NCBI GenBank assembly: GCA_029817715.1
Contig: JARUPY010000605.1
Coordinates: forward strand, 868,001-932,000
Source: Melastoma dodecandrum
Taxonomy: Eukaryota > Streptophyta > Magnoliopsida > Myrtales > Melastomataceae
Reading direction: 5' to 3'
DNA length: 64,000 nucleotides
A program made the position numbers and the translations under genes. The notes under the pieces are model-generated. The model worked only from the letters and a program-made list of their open reading frames with translations. It was not told the origin of the DNA and did not search any database. Position 1 is the stretch's first letter, and the number at the start of each line of letters is the position of its first letter. Positions 56,101 through 64,000 of the stretch are shown piece after piece.

Positions 56101-56167
56101 TAGAAGGGAAGGGGAGGGAAAAGCAGAGGAAAACTAATAAGATAAAAGGGTTGGTGGAGGAAGCCAT
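53129..56167 (-). CDS. LRR receptor-like protein, intact, 1012 residues
   Basis: A single uninterrupted minus-strand frame without introns, normal for plant RLPs. Residues 1-24 are a signal peptide (FILLVFLCFSLPFPSIG). The LRR N-terminal cap has RCSAEDMSTLLEFKHSF (39-55) and DCCTWDGVQCD (88-98). Then follow more than twenty extracellular LRRs of the LxxLxLxxNxLxGxIP type, an island region before the last repeats (YDYTMTLIYKGIKLHYPKIS), and the C-terminal cap (GNPGLCGENIPKKC). About residues 963-986 form one membrane helix (FWMIVAVGCGSGLMVGWVLG) with successive GxxxG motifs, and the short basic tail has no kinase. By family knowledge it sits in the plasma membrane, pairs with SOBIR1- and BAK1-like kinases and senses pathogen or peptide ligands; the ligand is unknown. 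It is the only intact gene in the window. Confidence 0.96.
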   Translation of the reverse strand: MASSTNPFILLVFLCFSLPFPSIGVVDYVSSALGGPRPRCSAEDMSTLLEFKHSFVPPNDPDVDVSDDPRAYPKTKFWKIGRNASVADCCTWDGVQCDARDGRVTSLDLASSYLYGSIDSTSSLFRLVHLRRLNLAFNNFTNSRIPSGFGRMRSLTHLNLSSSLFSGQVPPDVLSLTRLVSLDLSGNMVELKNTGLESLARSLTNLQVLNLNLVTISAPVPIALSNLSLLRQLYLQESGLYGVFPSEVFQLPNLELIILYRNHNLTGQLPEFNSSSLLKWLSLGGTSFSHELPDSIGNLRHLEVLNIHFCEFWGPIPSSMSNLTRLTDMDLSWNQFSPQQLSSLSWLWKMTDLTYLALPGMNLQGQMSTSIGNLSQLTVLALGSNKLTGQIPPQMSNLTQLRDMFLNDNKLSGHIPPWISNMTHLITLSVDSNRFEGEIPRSFSQMENLQHVMLHQNSLTGTVELDTFLKLRNLQTLHLSNNRLSVISNTTTQIAAPELRALGLASCNLGEFPHFLQHQKQLIWIDLSQNNVHGQVPGWIWSFSHNSLEFMNLSRNFLTGNDNDPVVLPHGHLYHLDLSYNKFKRPVPAPPQSIGYYLISGNNLEGEFPPYFCELSELVTLDLSFNNMTGILPGCLGNVSGYLSILNLQGNRFHGHIPEFLASGDQLLMIELSSNRLEGKLPKSLANCRMLEFFSLANNVVNDTFPYWLGSLPELKVLILRSNKFHGAIEQPGSELAFQKLRIIDLSNNNFSGELPEEYFHCWTSMKMVNSSTNWKYLEHTMQPYSVLVFTFYGSYDYTMTLIYKGIKLHYPKISDVLMMVDFSVNRFQGMIPDTVGELKGLRGLNFSNNLLIGHIPSSLGNLVELESLDLSNNKLSGQIPQSLAGITFLSFLNLSNNDLSGQIPRGRQLDNFPSTSFQGNPGLCGENIPKKCHGSRGDVSQPPRQFLNNHDDSLLSGIPSDVFWMIVAVGCGSGLMVGWVLGNVYASWKRSRFEPKGWRVRHSRVNRNCRN

Positions 56168-57332
56168 CGATCAATGGAACCAAACCGGAGCAATGGCCGA
56201 TACTTACTCTAATAACGTCCTTTGGTCGCTCTGTGGTGGCAAAATAAAATTGGGTAAAAAAATGTAAAAAAGAAAGTTCTTTTAACTACATAATGCAATA
56301 AAATTGCAAGACAGGAAAAAAAAAAAAAGCATAACCCAATTTCGAAGGCGACCGGGGGGTGGGGGCGTTGATGAACTCCAAATATAAATATATCATATTT
56401 ATACGATTAAGTCATGACATGAACGGACATCGGATTCCTTTATTGTCCTTTTACAATTTGAAAACGTTACATAACCTTTTTGACTAAACGCACCGAAGAA
56501 AAGCAACGTGGAAAGAAAGATCGCATGGAAAAACAAATGTTGTGTAACTCGTGGTTAATGGGAGACCGACTCAAAGAGCTTTCACATACATGTCATCAGA
56601 AGTCAAAAGTTAGAGTAGATATTTTTTTTTCTTAATCACATACATATAGATGATACCCACATCCAGGTTCGCCATTTTTTTTTTTTTTTATAGTATAATT
56701 TTTTCAAATTATAACTGTAAAATGATTTATAAGAGTAATGATTTTTTAATAAAGAATAAAATCAATAAAATGGTTAAGAAATTAAAAAAAATATATATAT
56801 ATATAATAATATTTTTACGTCCAAAGTTACACAAATTTTGTCCTTCAGAGGAGAAGGATGGACATACGAAGAGAAGAAAAGTGGAAGAAATAAGGGAAGC
56901 TAAAGTCGATCAACGTTGACTGACTGAAAAAGATCAGAACCAAAAATCACGCAAAATCCGAAAAAATCACAAAATTAACAAAAATTTACACAAAATAAGA
57001 CACTATTGGCCTCCTAGACAGAGATTCAGCGCACACATGTTAAGTGGTTTGAGGAAGAGTTCTAATCAAATCAAGACAAGGAACCTTCAAGATAAGTTAA
57101 ACCACATAAAGGCAGTAACCAACCATACCCAAGAAGTATGAGCCCACAGCCCTCAAATCACTTAATATTAAATGCAGATGTTCTACTTCCATGCAAGTAA
57201 TTGAATGTTCCTAATTTTGCCCGGAAATAATGCCAAGACACGATAAACGAAATACCTTGAACAACAAGGGGGTGAAAGTGGGGATTGTAACCAAGTAATG
57301 ATGGTGGAGATGGTGGTGGTGGTCCTCCTTGC
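56168..57332. other. Promoter side of the intact RLP and AT-rich spacer
   Basis: The region upstream of the RLP start holds a long A run near 56318-56330, T runs near 56680 and an AT dinucleotide stretch near 56793-56805. No gene is recognised. Sequence from about 57000 is probably the continuation of the unit duplicated from 57333, but it is absent from copy 1. Confidence 0.35.
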
Positions 57333-58392
57333 CTTTATCTGACCTAGTCGTACTATGATCTCTCCCCACAATCAAAGAAGGTCATGTCACATCTTACACT
57401 GAAAAGGAAAAATGAGAAGCGAAACGTGATCCAACTCACATCCCCACCGCCCCCCCTGTAATGAGAAAATGCACCCCACATCATGCAAAAGAAAAAATAA
57501 AGAAAAGAAAATAAATTCAAAAATACCATTAAGATTTCCCAGAAATGGGTACAGAGGTGTTAGTCATTTCCTATTGCTGACCAGACAAGGGCCATTCCTT
57601 CCCTAACCATACCAATTCACTTGCTCAGAACAAGAAAAATGACCACGGCCAAAAGTTCCATCCTGAAGATCAACTTCTAGCAAAGAAGAGTTGAGGGGAT
57701 GCACCAAATGCATAGCTAGTCAATGCAAAAGATACCTCCATCTGGAAATTTAATGGGCAAGAAAATTCTCAAGGGTCACCCCCACCTATTGTCCTTGCCC
57801 TTTCTGCTTCCCAACAAGTATAAAGAGCAAAGTTATTGCTTTGACCGAAGGAAGCAAAAATATAATTCTAACAATAACAAGATGGAATTCGACTAGATAA
57901 TTACACGAAATACATCCAATACATCAGCCGGCATAGCATGCTGCTCGCAATGAAATGAAAGATGCAAGAAGAGTGTGAACATCAGCAGCTTAGGAGAAAA
58001 TGAATGGAGGATAAAAAACGATGAGCAGAAAACATCTAACTTCAGCTCATACAACATAAAATGATGTGGCATCAGCATCAGTTTTACAAGTCCAAACACA
58101 AGTTATCCCAGAGAATTGCCAAAGCCAATTTAATTCCAATGGTTAAAAGTTGTTAGTTTTCCTAAGCTATGGCTCCTACCTTCTTTTGATAGTAACTATG
58201 TTACAATTTCCGAACACCTGAGGTTACAATCTCTTCTTTGCTTATCCACACCCGAGAGCCTAATCTGAAATCAACAAAAGAATGATACTACACAATGACA
58301 CCTGCAATCGACCAAAAATGGGAAGGCTTCAATAATGTTTGTTGCCTGTGCTGCAGTCTCCGAATCTTCAGTAAATTTGATTTGATTGATTT

Positions 58393-58509
58393 CTATGTTT
58401 CTACAACTCTTCTGTGGAACAGTACATAGGCTGCCGAAGTTTTGATCTTGTCAACACTGATCGGGCGAACATGGCTGTCATCAAAATCATACCATCGTTC
58501 ACCCCCATG
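58393..58509 (-). pseudogene. Last exon of a ubiquitin-specific protease, copy 2
   Basis: The same exon as at 44676-44792, with the WYDFDDSHV and AYVLFHRR motifs and a TAG at 58393-58395. The upstream exons are absent here too, so the source already carried only a fragment, or the rest was replaced by the LTR-B sequence beginning near 58900. Confidence 0.8.
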
Positions 58510-59239
58510 CTGCATTGTCCAACGATTTAACCAAATTCAGCTATCATATCATGGAAACCTAATGTTTGTCTCAAGTAACATGGGTGGTGACTTGTGCATG
58601 TTTAGTATCGACTTTTTCCCTTAAAGAACTGAAAATGTATGCAATGAAGGTTGATATGGAACATTGCAGAAGATACACTTAAGACCTCACACAGGAGATG
58701 GACACAATCCTCTGAGACGTTTCTTCTCACCCACTAGGAAAACCGAAGGCCAACTCCTCATCGCACAGAAAATGGAGCAAAAATTCTCCCTTGCCCTTCT
58801 TTCCGATCCCACTCCTGTCACAGCCACAATCCAAGGACTGGCTCCAAGGTAGCCCCTAACCGACTCCTATACGTCCTTTTTCTTCTCGGGCCACCCCGAG
58901 ACGAGGCAACCCCTCGATGAGTTTTCAGTCTTTTTACTTATAATCACGCAATCACTCTTTTACCTTAGAGCATTTTATTTTAATCACGTGGAATACAAAC
59001 CGAGCACTGATGGAATGAGACAACATCGGCCAGAATGCAGGGGAGGCAGTCGACGGACCAAAAATTTCACGTCCGATGTCGGATCGATGTGAAATCAGAT
59101 GATCGAATGAGAATTTTGAGGGAATCGATGTGACGAATTCTGGAGGCCGAAGGAGGCGGAGTACAAGACTGGAGGCGCGGTGGAAGGCTTCACTAGAGCG
59201 GCCCCGACCGACAATTTTCAACCGACGAGGCGCTATCCC

Positions 59240-59811
59240 GACTCCCTCAGGTACATGAGGGAGGTGCAGGATTCCGAACTTCTTTTATCCACCTGTAATG
59301 GGCCGTTGAGCTAGGTGCATAGGCCCACAGTCACTATCCTTCCCCGCCCCCTTTGTTCTAAATAATTGATATGTGGGTGTTGGACCATATTCGAGCTTTT
59401 GAGCAACGCCACCGTTTCGCATGTTAGAATGTAAAAGTTAGTAAATAGGGATCCCCGAACCAACAGTTTTTCTGACATAAACCGTTTTATAAATGAGTCG
59501 GTGGCGACTCCGTAATAGCTTACCTAGGTTAAGCAATATCAACCATTTTCTTACGGAGCCATCATATATGAGGGGAAGGCGACACTGGGATCATGCTCCG
59601 CTTCTCGCTTGTTGCCTTTGGACGATCGAGCGAGAGCCCGAGTAGGCCCGGTTAGGAATTAAGGGAGGAGGATCAACCCGCTTTCTTCCACAGTGCCTTG
59701 ACACCCGAGTCTTAATGATGATCGGAGGAGCATCGGGGGAGCGGGCATCGGATCCTCGTGTCGTCCGAACCACCGACGCGCACCGCGAGGTCACGGAAGG
59801 GCGTGCGTACA
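59240..59811 (+). mobile_element. End of an LTR-B-family LTR, copy 2, with primer site
   Basis: Equivalent of 45520-46123, ending GGGCGTGCGTACA at 59811. The next bases read TCCTAGATGACCACTCCACT and then GGGGAC, a better preserved primer-binding region than in copy 1. Downstream leader sequence to 60480 matches copy 1. Confidence 0.78.
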
Positions 59812-60439
59812 TCCTAGATGACCACTCCACTGGGGACTCCGGATGTAGATTTCTATCGAAAGCTTTTACATTCAAATTCGCATGCGGAGACGAATACACT
59901 TGTTTGCGCATGCTCTTTGGCTCGGTGCCCTTTGTATGCTCTCATGGTTGTGTTTGTTTACTACTTTCCTAGGCATATCTAGGTGAGTCCCTATTCCCGG
60001 GACTAGGATTTTAGGGGGTCACTGAATGGCACGGCCTTGCTGCTTTCTGCGGCTAGCAGGCTATGGATAAGGCCCCACTTCCCTTTGTCCAAGGGAAGTC
60101 GTCGAAACTTTCATCCGAGTCTAGGATTGATTGTTCACTACAGGTACAAGACACCGCACGTACATTTGTTTGTTACTGAGTAACTTTGACATTTACAGGG
60201 ACATGTATCAGTATACCTTGTCTGCGATAGTTGTAAAACTAACATTACTCGTTTTGCAGATAGATTGAGTTTATTACAAAGGACTTCATGAAGCCTCTTT
60301 TATCTTTTATCTACGCACTTTACTACTTAATGCAATCATTCAATTGCATCGCATTACTGCATTTCGTTCGTGATCGTATTCTCATAACGCTTTCTCTTAC
60401 ATATACACAATCACGATTAGGCATCATCACAAATTTGTT

Positions 60440-61036
60440 ATGCATCAACTACATTGTCACACGATGTTAATTCCAACAATCTCTCTGCTTCCTTTTCAGG
60501 TTTTACTTCTCCAAGATGGCTCCTCAGACAATACTAGGGGCAAGAACGAGAAACAAATCCTGGATAACATGAAGAACAATGATTCTTTAATGGCCGTCAA
60601 GGTCAAAAGCCCAACATTCAATCACACGAAGACCAAGGATTACTCGACGGAGATCAAGGATCCTCGAAGGCTGTCAAAGTCCAAAGCCAGATGAATAACA
60701 ACTCAGTGACCAAGGATTTCTAGATCACTACCAAAGACCAAAGTTGTAGTTAGACATACAACGACATGAAGACTAAGGATCCATCGACGGCTACTAAGGC
60801 CCAAAGCCAAACATCCAACGACATGAGGACCAAAGATCACTCACCAGCTACCAAGTCATTGCCTAATCTACAACCACATGAAAACCTCAAGGAGGTTATT
60901 CCCAAAAGTTCATCGATTTTAGTCAACATTGGAGCTAATGACGAACCCAAAGAGCTCTTCACAGGCATGCTAAGATCAGACATGCCGGGCACATCACAAC
61001 CCTATTGATTCAATAACCACATCAAAGAAGCATAAT
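60440..61036 (+). other. Degenerate open frame of the Tat/Ogre-type element, copy 2
   Basis: Counterpart of 46840-47403, with TKAQSQTSNDM and TKDHSPATKSLPN repeats. It is broken by a TAA near 60690 and a TAG at 60722-60724. No domain is recognised. Confidence 0.4.
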
Positions 61037-61041
61037 CGGTC

Positions 61042-62911
61042 TGTTGAATAGGTTTTGACGATGAGCCTTGACCTTCTGTGTCACAGAAGTTCAACATCTA
61101 CTTTACAAAAGCTACTCACGTTGAGAACTTTCTGTAAGAAATATTTTGTGATTAAATGATTGTTTAATGATTAATTAGCCACGAAATAATAAGGATTTGA
61201 TCAAGATATTAATCTGATCAAATTAAACATATTGCGTTTCCAAATAACCCCAATAAGGACTATATTTTTTATTGAATGAAATATAATCTTTTATTTATGG
61301 CAAGGTTCTGCACGGTTGTCTACAACCTTCTGTGGTTTCATAAGACCACCAAAGGACCGTTATTTGGGATGTCAATCATTACCATCTGTCTAGATACATT
61401 AATTTAAGTGTCCTGAAAAGAATGGTATCGGTTTTAGTCAATATGGAAGTTAATCTTTGATTATTTCCATGTACAGAAGGTTGCTAACCAGATTGAGCCA
61501 GAACCTTCCGTAGCGCAGTATTCATGGAAATTCTATCATATCTTAATCCTATTTGATATGATTTGATTACCTAAACGAATATAAGCATGGGAGTGACATT
61601 TTTTGTAAATTATATATTGTATTATATCCGATTGTTTCGTTTCCTTATTTTGCAGAAGGCTGATCGTGTAATTACCTTCTACGTTTTTCACTTAGACTTT
61701 CTTGTACAAATAAGGCCATTTAGCCACACTCTCAAAAGAACTGTATCAGTCATTGTTGTAAAATCCAGAGAGCGTGTGCTGAGAGCTTGTATCCTTTCGT
61801 TTCGTTTGAGTTAGTCACACACGATGAACGTTATATGCAGAAGGCTGCATCGTTGGTGAAGTCTTCTGGGGGAGTGACTTGGGGGCCACGAGGGACTCGG
61901 TTGGAAGCTGCGGGAGACGTTGGTGGAGTCGTGCGGCAGGTTGCTTGCGTGGCCAAAGTGCAGTGGGCCGGAGAGAAGGGCATATCCCGGGAGCACATAA
62001 GTTGAGGGACTAAACAGCTTCTGTGATGTAACGTTCTGTGTGTGTAGGATAACCTTGGGCAGGGGTTTTGTGTCTGCTTAGCCGAAGTTTCGAGGGACCA
62101 CGTAGGAGAACCTTCGGCAAGGGTTTTGTGTTTGTTCAGTCGAGATCTCGAGGGATCGTGCAAGGGAAGTCGCAGTTGGGTGTTGTGCAGGTGGAAGTCA
62201 TGGCAAGTTGCTGTGCAGGAGAGGACACCGCCTGAGAGAAACTCTGACATAAGGTTAATTTGTTACTCACATTAATGTGTGCACTGACTCACTGTAGTAC
62301 AGAACCTTACGATCTGTGCTTTGAAAATTAGTCACCTGTAGTATAGAACCTTACGGTCTGTGTTGTAGAGGGTTGACATTTTTGGTACAGAACCTTACGG
62401 TCTGTACTGTGAAACCAAGTTATCTTTGATAAAGAACCTTTTGGTCTATGCTATAGAGGGTTGATACATTTGGTATAGAATCTTTTGATCTGTGCTATAG
62501 AGGGTTGACGCATTCGGTACAGAACCTTTTGGTTTGTGCTGTGCAACTCAGTCACTCTAGTACAGAACCTTCTGGTTTGTGCTTTGTAACCCAGTCTTCT
62601 GTGGTGCAGAACTTTTTGATTTGTGCTATAAAAGATCTATTATTGATCACCTTCTGTAATTGTTACGAAGTTAAGTCTGAGTGAAAACCATCCAAATTCT
62701 GGGTGAAGAGTGGATGTAAGCAAGTTGCTGAATCACTATAAAAGCTTTGTGCATCAGACAAATCGCAATCACATTCGTACGTTCTGTCTTATAGAAACCT
62801 GTCTCTACGGTTCTGTGTTACAAAAGCTTTCTTCCGCTGAGGGATTTGTTGAAAATAGTTAAAAATCCTTAATTGGACTTTAACACTAATTCACCCCCTC
62901 TTAGTGTAACA
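61042..62911 (+). mobile_element. Solo LTR, SIRE-like copia family, TSD CGGTC
   Basis: An 1870-bp LTR from TGTTGAATAGGTTTTGACGA to CTCTTAGTGTAACA, flanked by CGGTC at 61037-61041 and 62912-62916. It is inserted in the interior of a Tat/Ogre-type element. It shares start and end layout with the solo LTR at 13016-14968. Its right half contains a run of dyad repeats (62285-62640). No internal domain is left. Confidence 0.88.
62285..62640 (+). repeat. Tandem dyad repeats inside the solo LTR
   Basis: Eight or so units of about 45-55 bp each contain an imperfect inverted repeat such as ACAGAACCTTACGGTCTGTG, with variants ACAGAACCTTTTGGTTTGTG and ATAGAATCTTTTGATCTGTG. Between units the spacer GTAGAGGGTTGACA recurs. 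Confidence 0.8.
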
Positions 62912-62916
62912 CGGTC

Positions 62917-63366
62917 CCACTACATTATCAGTCGCCATAATTTCGGCACTAATGAAAATGTCCATTCCAGATAAGTGCAATCCCCCAGCTTACAACTCAA
63001 GCATCAAACCATCACAAGGGGCAATCCTCTAGTCTACATCTCAACATTGGGCAATCCGCTACAAGGAGGCAGATCCTCCAATTTACACCCAGATGTTGGC
63101 CTTCTTCGCCGCACCAACCATGCATTCCAACTCAAGGAGCAGACATTGATCTTCACAATGACCTCGAGAGATCAAACTTCCCAAAGAACTTGACGAATGA
63201 CCTATCCAAAACATACCCTCAACAAGAATATGAACATGGAGCATATTCTTCAAGAGCTAGAAGATGACACATCTGGGGCTCACACAATAGCTTCCAGACA
63301 TCAAAGAACATGATGTCTCCCAAATGACTATACATACTTCGATTGGGGCAATTCCCTTTGAATCCC
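62917..63366 (+). other. 3' interior of a Tat/Ogre-type element
   Basis: Non-coding DNA with recurring GGGGCAATCC, GGGCAATCCGC and GGGGCAATTCC motifs, like the interior of the Ogre-like element at 28.5-29.7 kb. The motif GGGGCAA lies shortly before an LTR-like start at 63367. Confidence 0.45.
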
Positions 63367-64000
63367 TGTGACACCCAATTGGTCATTCCAGCAGAAATCA
63401 ACCACAAACTATCAAGACCTCATCCCAAAGAGGAGAGTAGAGTTCAATCAACACCTCATTGACGAGAAACAAGCGCCTCGGCTCCCCACATGAGCGGCCA
63501 ATTCCCTAGCCCGCTCACCATAGTAGTGGCCATAGGTATGTGGGTGTTTGCATGCTTTAGGCTCATAGGTTTTATGTCGCATGTGATATTTTTAATCGAA
63601 TATAAGTCCGGGTCTAAAAGCCTGAATCGGTTCCGACACCCATATACAAAGACATTTTTGGAGCAACGCTACCGTTTCATATGTTAGAATGTAAAAGTTA
63701 GTAAATAGGGATATCCGAACCAACGGTTTTTCCAACATAAACTGTTTTATAAATAAGTCGGTGGCGACTCCGTAATAGCTTACCTAGATTAAGCAATGTC
63801 AACTATTTTCTTACGAAGCCATCATGGATGAAGGGAAAGTGACACGAGCCGCTCCCGATTTTTCCAAAGATTCCTTTTTGGGATCATGCTTCCGTTCTCG
63901 CTCGTTGCATTCGGACGATCGAGTAAGAGTCCGAGTAGGCCCGATTAGGAATTAAGGGAGGATCAATCGCTTTCTTCCGCAGCGCCTTGACGCCCAAGTC
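63367..64000 (+). mobile_element. LTR-B-like LTR, cut by window edge
   Basis: It opens with TGTGACACCCAATTGG and, after about 280 bp, carries the LTR-B block AAGTCGGTGGCGACTCCGTA and CTTACCTAGATTAAGC (63758-63797), then GATCGAGTAAGAGTCCGAGT. It matches 45700-46020 and 59400-59700. It may be the 3' LTR of the element whose 5' LTR ends at 59811, with an internally deleted U3. Confidence 0.6.

Larger units (their letters stand above)
57333..61965 (+). repeat. Segmental duplication, copy 2 (closer to the source)
   Basis: It matches 43617-48316. Here the sequence continues without a joint on the right: the solo LTR is complete and flanked by its target duplication. On the left it continues into unrelated spacer. 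Small differences, such as a 30-bp loss near 59585 relative to 45850 and a TAG at 60722-60724 in the degenerate open frame, show that the copies have diverged. Confidence 0.9.

Noticed and set aside
56310..56345. CATAACCCAATTTC as another LTR-A start
   Set aside because: The similarity to TGTCATAACCCAATTTT is short, the preceding bases are a poly-A run, and no LTR body follows.

Overview
This is nuclear DNA from a flowering plant, most likely a eudicot; I cannot name the species. The evidence is plant receptor-like-protein (RLP) genes, fragments of plant-type SPL, kinesin-14 and ubiquitin-protease genes, Tat/Ogre-type and Ty1-copia LTR retrotransposons and a Mutator-like (MULE) transposon. 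There is no sign of bacterial organisation. Apart from the single large RLP gene, almost everything is transposon, tandem repeat or broken gene.

Layout. 1-1.5 kb: the 5' end of a Ty1-copia element on the minus strand, inserted in the tail of an RLP relic. 1.5-5.4 kb: RLP scraps, a 39-bp tandem array with dyad symmetry, a mosaic of SPL and kinesin-14 fragments, and the end of a Tat/Ogre-type LTR (called LTR-A here). 5.4-20.1 kb: an RLP relic cluster. It holds one nearly full-length broken gene (minus, 6.9-9.1 kb), one 3' half-gene split by a solo LTR (plus, 12.6-15.6 kb), one small relic (17.6-18.2 kb) and duplicated spacer DNA. 20.1-41.9 kb: a 21.8-kb nested transposon stack. An old minus-strand LTR (LTR-C) was hit by a 14.1-kb non-autonomous Tat/Ogre-like element with intact ends and by a 4.7-kb MULE. 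The 5' LTR of the Ogre-like element was in turn hit by a solo LTR (LTR-B). Each layer has a target-site duplication I could read. 41.9-43.6 kb: another RLP relic, the other half of the unit the stack split. 43.6-48.3 kb and 57.3-62.0 kb: two copies of one segmental duplication carrying the last exon of a ubiquitin-specific protease, an LTR-B end, Tat/Ogre leader sequence and a solo LTR. 48.9-51.1 kb: an RLP relic and a degenerate Ty3-gypsy gag. 53.1-56.2 kb: an intact 1012-residue RLP gene on the minus strand. 62.9-64 kb: more Tat/Ogre-type sequence.

Function. The only gene that looks able to make a full product is the RLP at 53129-56167, predicted to be a cell-surface LRR receptor without a kinase that would signal through partner kinases. 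The RLP relics belong to at least two subfamilies, so this is a decaying birth-and-death receptor cluster. The MULE carries a transposase gene and a converging small gene for a GRF zinc-finger membrane protein; both carry disabling changes. The most unusual signal is a large minisatellite just inside the 3' LTR of the Ogre-like element. Its units carry a hairpin whose two arms change together from unit to unit. A related array lies near the left edge of the window.
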